Positions 40,625 through 49,400 of a stretch of DNA of 64,000 nt are shown piece by piece; within the stretch, counting starts at the first letter, position 1; each line of letters starts with the position of its first letter. Origin of the DNA: Planctomycetota bacterium. Its GTDB lineage: Bacteria; Planctomycetota; SZUA-567; H5-PLA8. The position numbers and the translations under genes are program-made. The DNA is taken from the NCBI GenBank assembly GCA_015075375.1, contig JABTUM010000001.1, positions 863,201-927,200 of the forward strand, written 5' to 3'. Under the pieces are notes generated by a model. The model did not search any database, was not told the DNA's origin, and saw only the letters and a program-made list of their open reading frames with translations.

Positions 40625-42121
40625 CTACAGCGACCCGCCCTGGTTGACGTGTTCGAAGAATCCGGCGCAGGCGCGCTCGAAATAAGCCGCGGCATCGGCG
40701 CGATGCTGCAAGCCCGGCCCAGGCACATTCTCCCCGCGAATCGGCTGTGCCGAGTAATCCCGGTATTCCGGTTGCGGCGCTTCGAATAGCCGCCAGCGCA
40801 CCAGCGCCTCCCGATGCCGCATGACTTCCTCATGCATACTCGTATCGCGGTAGCGATTGGCCAGCTCGTACGGATCGGACTCCAGATCGTAGAAGAAGCA
40901 GCGCTCCTCCTGCGGGCCGTAGATCAATTTATAGCGCTTCGACCGCGCCACGTAGTGCCCTTGCCCGCTCCACTCCTGAAACACGTACGGCCGCGCCGCA
41001 TCCGGATCGGCCAGATTGAGGCCGCCCATTCCCTTGGGCGCCTCCAAGCCGGCTTGCCGGAGCAGCGTGGGCGCGAGATCGACCAGATTCGCCAGCGTCT
41101 CGCGCCGCCCCGCGCCGCGGCCGCCCGGAAACTTCACAAGCAGCGGCACCCGCGCGAGCGGTTCGTACGGATAATTCCCCTTCAGGATCATGTGGTGGTG
41201 GCCCAGGAACTCGCCGTGATCGCTTGTGTAGACGATGACGGTGTCGTCGTAGAGCCCATTTTCTTTGAGGCGCCGGACGAGATTCCCTACCTGCGCGTCG
41301 ATATGCGAGATGCTCGCGTAGTAGTGCGCCATCACGCGCCGCAGCACCGGTTCGGTCAGTTCGTCGTTGGGAAAGTACCCGCGCGCCTGCGCCAGATCGT
41401 GCGCGGGCACTTCGGGCGTCCAGCCCGGCAGCGGATCGAGCTTCGATTCGTCGTAGCGCGCGACCCACTCGGCCGGCGGATCGAATGGGTGGTGCGGCTT
41501 GATGAAGCTTGCGACGAGAAAGTTCCCGCCGCCCGTCCAGCCTTCCAGGTGCTCGAGCGCACGCGCGCCGATCCAAGACGTCGAATGCCACGCTTCGGGC
41601 AGATTGCTGGCGATGGCTCCGCACGTTTCCCAATACCGCCGCGGAGCGCGCGATCGGTATTCCCCGCGCTGGTCGATCAGATCCAGCGCATCGACCAGCC
41701 CCGCGGCGCGCAGCGCGCGGTGGTAGTCGTCGTCGAAGCGCCCGTCGCCGTCCTGCTCGGCCAGCACCAGCCGCTCGAACCCGATGTCCTGATACGTCGG
41801 ATTGAAATGCATTTTGCCCACGGCCGCCGTGCGGTAGCCCGCGTCGCGCAGTACGCGCGGAAACGCGGGAATGCCCGGCGCCAGCGTGCTGCGGTTGGCG
41901 TACGCGCCGGTCTGGTGCACGTACCGCCCGCTCCACAGCGAATAGCGCGAGGGCGTGCACATCGGATACGGGCAATAGGTGACGGGGTAATACGCCGCGT
42001 CCGCGGCCAGTTCGTCGAGGTGCGGCGTCTGGATCTGCCGGTTGCCCGCGCAGCCCAGCGCGTCGAAACGCTGCTGGTCGGTGAGCACGAACAGGATGTT
42101 GGGACGTGAAGCGGAAGACAT
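40625..42121 (-). CDS. Type I sulfatase (formylglycine-dependent)
   Basis: A 498-residue sulfatase. The catalytic motif CTPSR is at Cys55, which a maturase would convert to formylglycine. The N-terminus RPNILFVLTDQQRFDALGCAG holds the metal aspartates; TSDHGEFLGHHHM near the middle is the second metal block. It is closely related to choline/heparan-type sulfatases, but the sulfated substrate is not predictable. There is no signal peptide, so it is cytoplasmic or exported by another route. It is the second gene after corA on the same strand, 2 bp apart, an odd pairing. The maturase is not in the window. Confidence 0.92.
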   Translation of the reverse strand: MSSASRPNILFVLTDQQRFDALGCAGNRQIQTPHLDELAADAAYYPVTYCPYPMCTPSRYSLWSGRYVHQTGAYANRSTLAPGIPAFPRVLRDAGYRTAAVGKMHFNPTYQDIGFERLVLAEQDGDGRFDDDYHRALRAAGLVDALDLIDQRGEYRSRAPRRYWETCGAIASNLPEAWHSTSWIGARALEHLEGWTGGGNFLVASFIKPHHPFDPPAEWVARYDESKLDPLPGWTPEVPAHDLAQARGYFPNDELTEPVLRRVMAHYYASISHIDAQVGNLVRRLKENGLYDDTVIVYTSDHGEFLGHHHMILKGNYPYEPLARVPLLVKFPGGRGAGRRETLANLVDLAPTLLRQAGLEAPKGMGGLNLADPDAARPYVFQEWSGQGHYVARSKRYKLIYGPQEERCFFYDLESDPYELANRYRDTSMHEEVMRHREALVRWRLFEAPQPEYRDYSAQPIRGENVPGPGLQHRADAAAYFERACAGFFEHVNQGGSL

Positions 42122-42123
42122 GA

Positions 42124-43362
42124 TTACTTTCCTTGCGGCGTGGTCGTGGACGAAATGGGCGAAGGCTGCGAACGCGAGGACGCCGGCCGCGCGGGCGGCA
42201 GGCCGGCCGGCGGACCCTTCGATGCATCGCCGTTGGGATCGGCCTGCGGGAGCGGCGCGGGGCGCAGCACCGCAAGCCAGCCCTGCCGCCAGAAGAAATA
42301 CAGCATCGCCGCCGCTACGCCGCCCATCAGCACCAGCGCGAGCGGATAGCCCATGGACCAATGCAGTTCCGGCATATTCCAGGGCGACGCATCGGTGTCG
42401 AAATTCATGCCGTACACGCCCGCAATGAACGAGAGCGGGATGAATATCGTCGAGATGATGGTCAAGACCTTCATCACCTCGTTCATCCGGTGGCTCATCG
42501 CGCTGAGGTACAGTTCCATCAGGCCGGCCACCTGGTCGCGGTCGGTCTCGATGAAATCGGCGATTAGCACCAAGTGGTCGTAGCAGTCGCGCAGGTGCAG
42601 GCGCGTTTCGGCTCCGATGCAGGGATGCGGATCGCGGAGCAGCTTGTTAACGGCTTCGCGCAGCGGCCAGACCGCGCGCCGCATGTAGATCAGGTCGTGC
42701 TTCAGCTGCTGGATGACGAAGGGCACATCCGACTCGGGCTTATCCACGATGGTCGCTTCGAGATACTCGATCTGCTCGCCCATCGACTCCAGGACTGGAA
42801 AGTACGCGTCGATCAGCGCATCGAGGATCGCATACGCCAAGTAATCCGAACCGAGTTGCCGCAAGCGGCCCAGATTCTGCCGCAGGCGCTCGCGGACAGG
42901 CGAGAGCGCGTCGTCGGGATGCTCCTGGAACGTGAGCACGTAGTTCTTGCCCACGAAGAGGCTGAACTGTTCGGAGTGGATGCCTTCGCGCGCCAGAATC
43001 TCGCGCGCCACGATGAACAAGTGCTCGGGGAATTCCTCGGCCTTGGGCCGCTGATCGCCGCTGGTCACGTCTTCCAGTGCCAGCCGGTGCAGCCCGAAGT
43101 GGTCGCCCAGCTTGGTCATCAAGCCCGAGTCGCCCAAGCCGACCACATCGACCCACACCACCGGGTAGCGGTCGCGGTACTCTTGAAGCTTGTCGATTTC
43201 GTGCACCGCCGACTCGGTGAAACCATCCGGACCGTAGGCCAGCACACGCACGCTCGACGGGCTGGCCTGCGGCTCGACCACCAGCGTCCCCGGCGGCGCG
43301 CCCACCGGCGGCCGGCGATTGAACCGCTTGGCTTTTTTCCGCTTACCGCGCCGGCCGCTCAT
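42124..43362 (-). CDS. corA: Magnesium/cobalt transporter CorA
   Basis: A 412-residue CorA channel. The large N-terminal cytoplasmic domain (VWVDVVGLGDSGLMTKLGDHFGLHRLALEDV) leads to the long stalk helix and two membrane helices. The signature YGMNF lies at the end of the first helix (FIAGVYGMNFD), and the second helix (YPLALVLMGGVAAAMLYFFW) follows. The C-terminal ~40 residues are a proline-rich extension. The start ATG 43362 opens with a lysine- and arginine-rich head (SGRRGKRKKAKRFNRR). The gene is directly upstream of the sulfatase, separated by only 2 bp, so the two are likely co-transcribed without a functional link. Confidence 0.94.
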   Translation of the reverse strand: MSGRRGKRKKAKRFNRRPPVGAPPGTLVVEPQASPSSVRVLAYGPDGFTESAVHEIDKLQEYRDRYPVVWVDVVGLGDSGLMTKLGDHFGLHRLALEDVTSGDQRPKAEEFPEHLFIVAREILAREGIHSEQFSLFVGKNYVLTFQEHPDDALSPVRERLRQNLGRLRQLGSDYLAYAILDALIDAYFPVLESMGEQIEYLEATIVDKPESDVPFVIQQLKHDLIYMRRAVWPLREAVNKLLRDPHPCIGAETRLHLRDCYDHLVLIADFIETDRDQVAGLMELYLSAMSHRMNEVMKVLTIISTIFIPLSFIAGVYGMNFDTDASPWNMPELHWSMGYPLALVLMGGVAAAMLYFFWRQGWLAVLRPAPLPQADPNGDASKGPPAGLPPARPASSRSQPSPISSTTTPQGK

Positions 43363-43503
43363 GCGGATGCTCCGCGAGTCGTGCACGCACCCAAAGGAAG
43401 CGGAGATTGTAACCGGGGAACGAGCCGGGGTGCGGCGAAAAGTGCACGCGCCCAAACCGGTATTCCAGGTCGGGCGCGTGTATGGAACGCCGAAGCCAAG
43501 CGC

Positions 43504-45609
43504 TTACTTGGCGGGGTATTCGATCTTCAGGTCGTCGAGGTACACGCCGCCGGCCGCTTTATCGCCCGCCACCACGTACAAAGCGATGCAGCCCTGCGGG
43601 ATCCACTTCGGATCGGCGTTACCCAGCGCTTCGCCGTCGCACGTGACGCGTACGTTCTTCGGATCGCTGAAGTCGAAGACCCACTGGCTCCACCCGGCCT
43701 TGCGCGCCAGCTTCGCCGGATGCGGGCTGAACCACTGGTTCTCGCCCGTATTGAACCAGGCGTACTCCTTGTCGCCGCTCAAATATTTGCGCCAGCACTG
43801 CCGCAATACGAATTTGTTGCCCGAGGCGGTCTGGACGCCCCAGCCGGCCCCATTCGTCGCTTTCGCACCCAGCTTCGCGCCCGAATCGTACGCCCAGAAC
43901 GTCACCTTCACGGGCAGGTCGTCGTCCTCACCGAACGTCAGCCTGGCCTGGTGCCCTTCGGTGAATTTCAAACTGCGCTTTCCGCCGTGCGCCTGCTCTT
44001 CGCTAAGTGTCGCGCCTTCGACGTACCAGCGCGGATCGAGTTCGCCTTCGAAATCGGCGCTCACCGTCTGCCCCGGCTGCAGCGCCTGCGGACCGGTCTT
44101 CTCGCGCTTGGTCCCTACCTTGACCCAGACCGGCATCGTGCGGCTTTCGCCGGCCAGCGACCAACGGATGCGGTATTCGCCCGGGTCTTTCTGGCCGCTC
44201 TTCGGATTCGTTCCGTCCCAGCGCGGAGCGAAGTACGCGCCGCCGTCGCCGTCGACCTGCAGCGTGTGCAGCACCCCCAGGACATTCTGGCCCGCCGCGT
44301 CGAGCAACTCGATCTTCAGTTCGCCCTTCGCGCGCGCCTGAGTCACGAACTTGACCCGGTCCGCGTTGGCCGTCTCCAGGCTGTCGGGAATCACCTGCGT
44401 CATCGAAAGGAAGCGCCCCGGCTGCAGCGGGACCTTCGTCACTTCGATCTGCGATTCGTCCTTCACATACTGGCGCTTCCAGCCCAGCGGTTTCTCGGCC
44501 GACTTGGCCAGATGCGCCAACCGCACGAGACTCGCGGCGTCGGTCTTGCCCTTCAGGCCGACTTCGCTGAGCGTTCGGATCTTCTCGTCGAAGCGCCCCA
44601 GCGCCGACCAGAGCATGCCCGCGTCGCTGGTGCCGTCTGCGCAGCGCCATTTCTTGCCGTCGTTGTACATCCAGTGATTCGTGCGGATCATGCGCTCGAA
44701 ATCGGACTGCTCGAAGACCAGACCGCTGTCGTAGACTTCCACGAAATCGCCCACTTCGCCGGCCTGATACCCCGGACGCGACGAATGCACGCCCACCCAG
44801 CTTTTCGGAGCGGTGCCTTCGATGTCGTACGGTCCATGAGGCATCCAGAAATTCCAGACGATGCGGTCTTCGTCGGGGAAATATCGCCACATCGTTTTCG
44901 CGCGCCCGTAGATCTTCTTCACGCGCTCCTTGTATTCGGGCTTGCCCGTGATCCGCCACAGCCGCAGCAGCACCAGCCCGGCGGAATAATGCTTGTTCAG
45001 ATTGTCGCTGATCACCGTCGCCGGCCGCGCCACCCACTGGCCCGTCTTCGCGTCGATGTACTTGTCGTGCGTGCGATAACTGCCCCATCCCGCCGCGTCT
45101 TCGTAGTAGCAACCGCGCTTGTTCCACTTCTCCCAAACGATCCGCGTCGCCAAATCCTGGTAGCGCTGCGCGGTCTTGCCGAAGCGTTCCTTTAGCGCCG
45201 GATCGTTATGCACCGTCTCGGTGAACGCGGCGAGATGCGCGCACAGAATGCTATCGCCCACCAGCGCGTCGCCTTTGATATCGGCCGTATCGTTTATCGT
45301 GTTCCCGATCCAGCCTTCGTACCCGTCCGGATCCTTGGATAGTTTGCCCAGCCACCAGTCGTAATACGTTTCAGCCTGCTCGAGCCACTTGGGATTCTTG
45401 AACGCTTCGTACCCGTCGATGAACAGGCCCGAACCGTAGCTCGCATGCCAACAGAAGCCTTCGCCCGTGCCTGCCTGCAGATGAGGATTCTTAAGCAACT
45501 GCTCCCGATACGCCGCCGGATCGGGCTCAGTGATCTCACCGGCCTGCAGCGCCATTCCGCAGATCAAACCGAACGCGAACAGACCGGTCCAAGCGGGAAG
45601 CCTTCGCAT
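43504..45609 (-). CDS. Secreted probable carbohydrate-active protein with C-terminal beta-sandwich
   Basis: A 701-residue protein. A signal peptide (RRLPAWTGLFAFGLICGMALQAGE) is followed by a helical domain with an (alpha/alpha)-barrel look: FCWHASYGSGLFIDGYEAFKN, YYDWWLGKLSKDPDGYEGWIG, VWEKWNKRGCYYEDAAGWGSYR. A FnIII-like linker (GGAYFAPRWDGTNPKSGQKDPGEYRIRW) precedes a terminal jelly-roll typical of carbohydrate-binding modules (VYLDDLKIEYPAK). A polysaccharide lyase or hydrolase function is suggested by the architecture but no family was matched, so no enzyme class is given. The start ATG 45609 follows GGAGAG. It stands alone. Confidence 0.65.
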   Translation of the reverse strand: MRRLPAWTGLFAFGLICGMALQAGEITEPDPAAYREQLLKNPHLQAGTGEGFCWHASYGSGLFIDGYEAFKNPKWLEQAETYYDWWLGKLSKDPDGYEGWIGNTINDTADIKGDALVGDSILCAHLAAFTETVHNDPALKERFGKTAQRYQDLATRIVWEKWNKRGCYYEDAAGWGSYRTHDKYIDAKTGQWVARPATVISDNLNKHYSAGLVLLRLWRITGKPEYKERVKKIYGRAKTMWRYFPDEDRIVWNFWMPHGPYDIEGTAPKSWVGVHSSRPGYQAGEVGDFVEVYDSGLVFEQSDFERMIRTNHWMYNDGKKWRCADGTSDAGMLWSALGRFDEKIRTLSEVGLKGKTDAASLVRLAHLAKSAEKPLGWKRQYVKDESQIEVTKVPLQPGRFLSMTQVIPDSLETANADRVKFVTQARAKGELKIELLDAAGQNVLGVLHTLQVDGDGGAYFAPRWDGTNPKSGQKDPGEYRIRWSLAGESRTMPVWVKVGTKREKTGPQALQPGQTVSADFEGELDPRWYVEGATLSEEQAHGGKRSLKFTEGHQARLTFGEDDDLPVKVTFWAYDSGAKLGAKATNGAGWGVQTASGNKFVLRQCWRKYLSGDKEYAWFNTGENQWFSPHPAKLARKAGWSQWVFDFSDPKNVRVTCDGEALGNADPKWIPQGCIALYVVAGDKAAGGVYLDDLKIEYPAK

Positions 45610-45737
45610 CGGCCCACTCTCCTTATAGAACGCAGACGATTGAGTGGATCGGGCCATCAAGCGCACCATTATTAGCACTTTTGCCCACCCCTCGGCATGG
45701 GCATATACACCCGCTGCATCGAAATTATCCGCTAATT

Positions 45738-46331
45738 TTAGCCACGATCCATTCGCCTACGCCCACCGCTCGCCGCGTATAGTCCTTCGGCAATTACGCC
45801 TAAGCCTGCGGTCCAGGCTGCAAGCGTAAAGCCGCCGGTCAGTAGGTACATAAAATACCAAGGACTGAAACCGCCGGCTCCGCCAACATGCTCGAAGCCG
45901 GTGATCAGCAGCAACGAGAATGCGGCGCCCAGGAGACTGGCCATAAACAGGCGCCCACCAATCCAGGCAAACGCCCACCACCATCGGCGCAAGCTGTCGT
46001 GACCGCGAGCCGTCCCCAGCGTTAATCCGGCAAGGAGCATGGCTCCAGCGAACGGCCACGGTTGCATGGCTAAGCGCCCGACGACCTGTGCCTTTTCCTG
46101 ACGCGGCAGAACCAGGGTAGCATCCAGATGCCGGTACAGTAGCCACGCGCCGGCCGCGACAAACAGACTCACCCACACCAGATCACCCAGCCGAACTGTT
46201 AGCGATCGTCCTTCCGCTCGAAGCGTTTGGTGCAGATCCAAACTCAGCCAAACACCGCTCGCCGCAAGCGTTCCGCCCGCAAGCACCCAATACGCGGCGA
46301 CCGTGCACTCGCCGCTATCGTTCTGATACAC
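45738..46331 (-). CDS. Membrane protein with upstream in-frame amber codon, possibly damaged
   Basis: A 197-residue polytopic membrane protein starting at GTG 46331, with about four helices (VAAYWVLAGGTLAASGVWLSL, LVWVSLFVAAGAWLLYRHL, FAGAMLLAGLTLG, LFMASLLGAAFSLLLITGF) plus a fifth near the end. The reading frame continues upstream as GALGAILHALVYQ, is interrupted by TAG at 46362-46364, and then resumes as MNRSSRARWAFRAVF from ATG 46407-46409. That is a membrane-segment start just 10 bp after the previous gene's stop. So the true start was probably 46409. The present 197-residue reading loses the first helix. No family is recognised. Confidence 0.55.
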   Translation of the reverse strand: MYQNDSGECTVAAYWVLAGGTLAASGVWLSLDLHQTLRAEGRSLTVRLGDLVWVSLFVAAGAWLLYRHLDATLVLPRQEKAQVVGRLAMQPWPFAGAMLLAGLTLGTARGHDSLRRWWWAFAWIGGRLFMASLLGAAFSLLLITGFEHVGGAGGFSPWYFMYLLTGGFTLAAWTAGLGVIAEGLYAASGGRRRMDRG

Positions 46332-46361
46332 AAGCGCATGCAGAATCGCGCCCAGCGCCCC

Positions 46362-46364
46362 CTA
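46362..46364 (-). other. In-frame amber codon near the start of the membrane protein gene
   Basis: TAG on the minus strand is codon 16 of a frame that opens at ATG 46407-46409 and is in phase with the 45738-46331 gene. Before it the peptide is RARWAFRAVF and after it GALGAILHALVYQ, which together form one continuous hydrophobic helix. It could be a real nonsense mutation, a sequencing error, or readthrough. Confidence 0.7.
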
Positions 46365-46419
46365 GAAGACCGCCCGAAACGCCCAGCGTGCGCGCGAGGA
46401 CCGGTTCATCGGCGCACCC

Positions 46420-49400
46420 TCAGCGCCACGAGACCCAGAACATCCGCGCTTCCGCCCGCGCACGATCGACGGCTCGCTTGAGCGCCAGATTCATCCGCGA
46501 TTCGAATAAGCAACCCACCGCCAGAATCGCGAACCCGATCGCGATACCCACCACCGGCAGGACCACCTCCCGATGCGCGGCCCATTGAATCGCTTTGATC
46601 AGCGTGATCGTCAGGATGCTGGCGCTCCCCACCAGCAGCGGTACGCGCCGCCGGCTCCACATGGCCCCGCCCACCAGCGCGAATCCCAGGATCAGCAGCA
46701 GGAAGTAATGCGGCAGCGCCGTGCCTGCATAAGGCAACGCTTGGAGGAACGAAGGCACCGTCGCCAGCAGCCCCGCGCCCCAGAGCGCCGCCTGCATCTC
46801 GGTATCGTCACCGGAAGCCGGGTCGGTGCGGTCGCGCTCGATGCACCACAGGAACGCCGCCGCCGCCGCAGGCAGCGTGTACCATTCCCAAGCTCCGGCT
46901 TGGTGCAGCCACGCGTACAGCGCATACCCGCTCAGGGCGAAGGCCGGCGCCTGCCAGCCGATGGCGCGCGGACCGCCGAGACGATTCCCGAGCAGCGCCG
47001 CGCCCGCGTTCAGCATCAGGCACGCGATCAACGCATCCACGCGCGCATCGGGATAGGGACCCGCCGCCGCGCCGAAGATCGCGAGCATCAGCACCGCCCA
47101 CGGCAGCGCGCTCCAACCCAGCCAGCGCCCAGCCTGAGCCAATCCTTCGGCGCCGGCGCGGTCGCGGCGGCGCAGCCCCAAACCCCCGGCGATGCCCAGC
47201 AAACCCCACAGCGCGAACAACACCGCTTCGTGTGCCGGCGCCTCCGCCGCGCCCCAGGCCGGCAAACCGGCCCCAGCGCGCGCGAGGTATAGCGCCGCCA
47301 GCCCCGCGCTGGCGTACGTTACCAGCGTACGGCCATCCTTCAGCCTCCCGGTCAAGCCCCACCACGCCAGGGCCGCCAGACCCGCCCACGTAGCGGCGGC
47401 TACTTCGGGCGCATGCGCCGGATTGCCCGCATACGTCAGCACCAGCGCGCCCAGCGAGACCCAGAGCGCGCCGCCGCGCGCCAGCGCCGCGGGAACCGCC
47501 CGCCCTTCCCGTCGCAGCAGCGCCGAGGCCAGCAAAAGCATCGGGGCCAGCGCCAGGAAGCACGGCCCGCCCCAGCCGCTCCCCGACGAGTGCGCTTTAA
47601 GCAGCGCGAGATATGCCGCCGGCAGCAGGAACACGTACGCGGCCAAGGCCGAGAACGTGCGCCCCCCTTCGCACCAGGACTCGCGCAAACTCCAGCGCGC
47701 GAACGAACCGTAGATCGCCAGCAGGCTCAGCGCGAGCAACGCGCGCCACGTCGCGTCCAGGCCCGCGCCGGTCCAAGCGCCATCCGAGCCCAACACTTGC
47801 AGCGTGCCCCAACCGCCCAGCGCCACGGCCGCGGCCAACCGCGATTCCAGCCACGCCGACGGCGAACGCGCCGGCGTCTGCGGCCCCAGCCACGCACCGG
47901 CGATCGCTTCGCCCGCCATTCCCAGCGCGAGAGCCACGGCGGCCACCGGCAGCCACGCCAAGCCCTGCAACGGAATGAATCCCAGCGTGCCGTGCGAAAA
48001 AGCCGCCAGCGCGCACGCGCTCAAAAACCACGCCGCCAGTTCACTGCCGCATGCGCACAACTCGCCGTTCGGTTCGCGCTTGCGCACGCTTCCGCTCCAC
48101 AACGCCAGGAAGACCGCGTTCAGCGCCAGCGTCAGGCTCCACGTCCCTACCGCACCGAACATCCATCCACCCAGCCCAGCGGCCAAGCTTGCGCATGCCA
48201 CCAGCCATTCGAAGGGCGCCAACCCTTGCGCGCGCAGCCGCCACGGAGAGTCCTTCGCGTCCGCTCCGTCCTGCCCCAGGCATAGCTGCCGCACGCCGAA
48301 GATCAGCAGCGCATACACCGCCCACGGCGGCCCGAACGAATGCGGTTCCAGTCCGGCCATGCGCAGACCCTGCGTAAGTGCCAGCCAGGCGGCGCACGCC
48401 GCCGCGAACGATCCGGCCATGGCGCGTTTGCCAGCATCCGCCTGCCATGCCAGCCAACCGGCCAGCAGGAGCCAGCCGCCCATGCCCCAGGCATGCATCG
48501 CGCCCGTGGGCCATTGGCACAGACCGCGGAATAGATGGAGACTCGCGCCGGAGGCCAGCACCACGGCGGCGAAGCACGCATGAGCCTGCGTACGCGCACG
48601 CATATTTTCCGGAACGAAGATCCCGGGCACGAAGGACAATCCCCAAGCGAGCGCCATGAACGCCAAGCCCGCGCTTTCGGCCGGCACCGGCCATGCGCCG
48701 TACACGCCGCCCAATAATCCCAAAGCGCCCAAGCCCAGCGCGTAGATCGCCGCGGGCTGGAGCATGCGGCGCAAGGCAAACCACGCGCCGCTCGCCAGCA
48801 GGCCCGCGAACAGCATCGCTTGCTGGCGGGACTCGACGGGGGTCCCGGCGATCCAGTATTGAGAGGCGCCCGCGGCAATCGCGGAACACAGCAAACCCGC
48901 GCCCGCCAGGAACGCCGCCACGAGGTACAGGGCTCCGGAGCGGTGCCGTTCGCGTTCGCGCCAAGCCAGGAAACCCGGCGTCAACGCCACCACCCAGCCC
49001 AGCCCGATTGGACTCGCCCAGAGCCGCGACGCGCCCGCTTGCGGCCTGTCTGCAACCACAAGGAGCAACGCTGCGCCGGTGAGCAACAGGCTCACGGACG
49101 CGCCCGCGCGCCGGTACGCGGGCTGCTCGCGCCGTACGTCCGCGCCCAAATACTCGCCCCAAAGCGCCAGGAACGTGGTCGCCGCGGTGAGCGCCAAGAA
49201 AACCGCCGGCCGCCAAGCCAGTTCGCCCCACACTTGCAGCGCGAGGCTCGCTCCCGCCGCGTTCAAACCCAGCAGCGCCAGGAACTCGAAGGTCTCCGCC
49301 AGCTCCAGGTGCGCCTCCTCGCGCCTCAAGCGCCACGCGAACGCGCCGCACGCCAAACCCACGCCGCCCCAAGCCCACGCGGCCGACGCATACGCACCCG

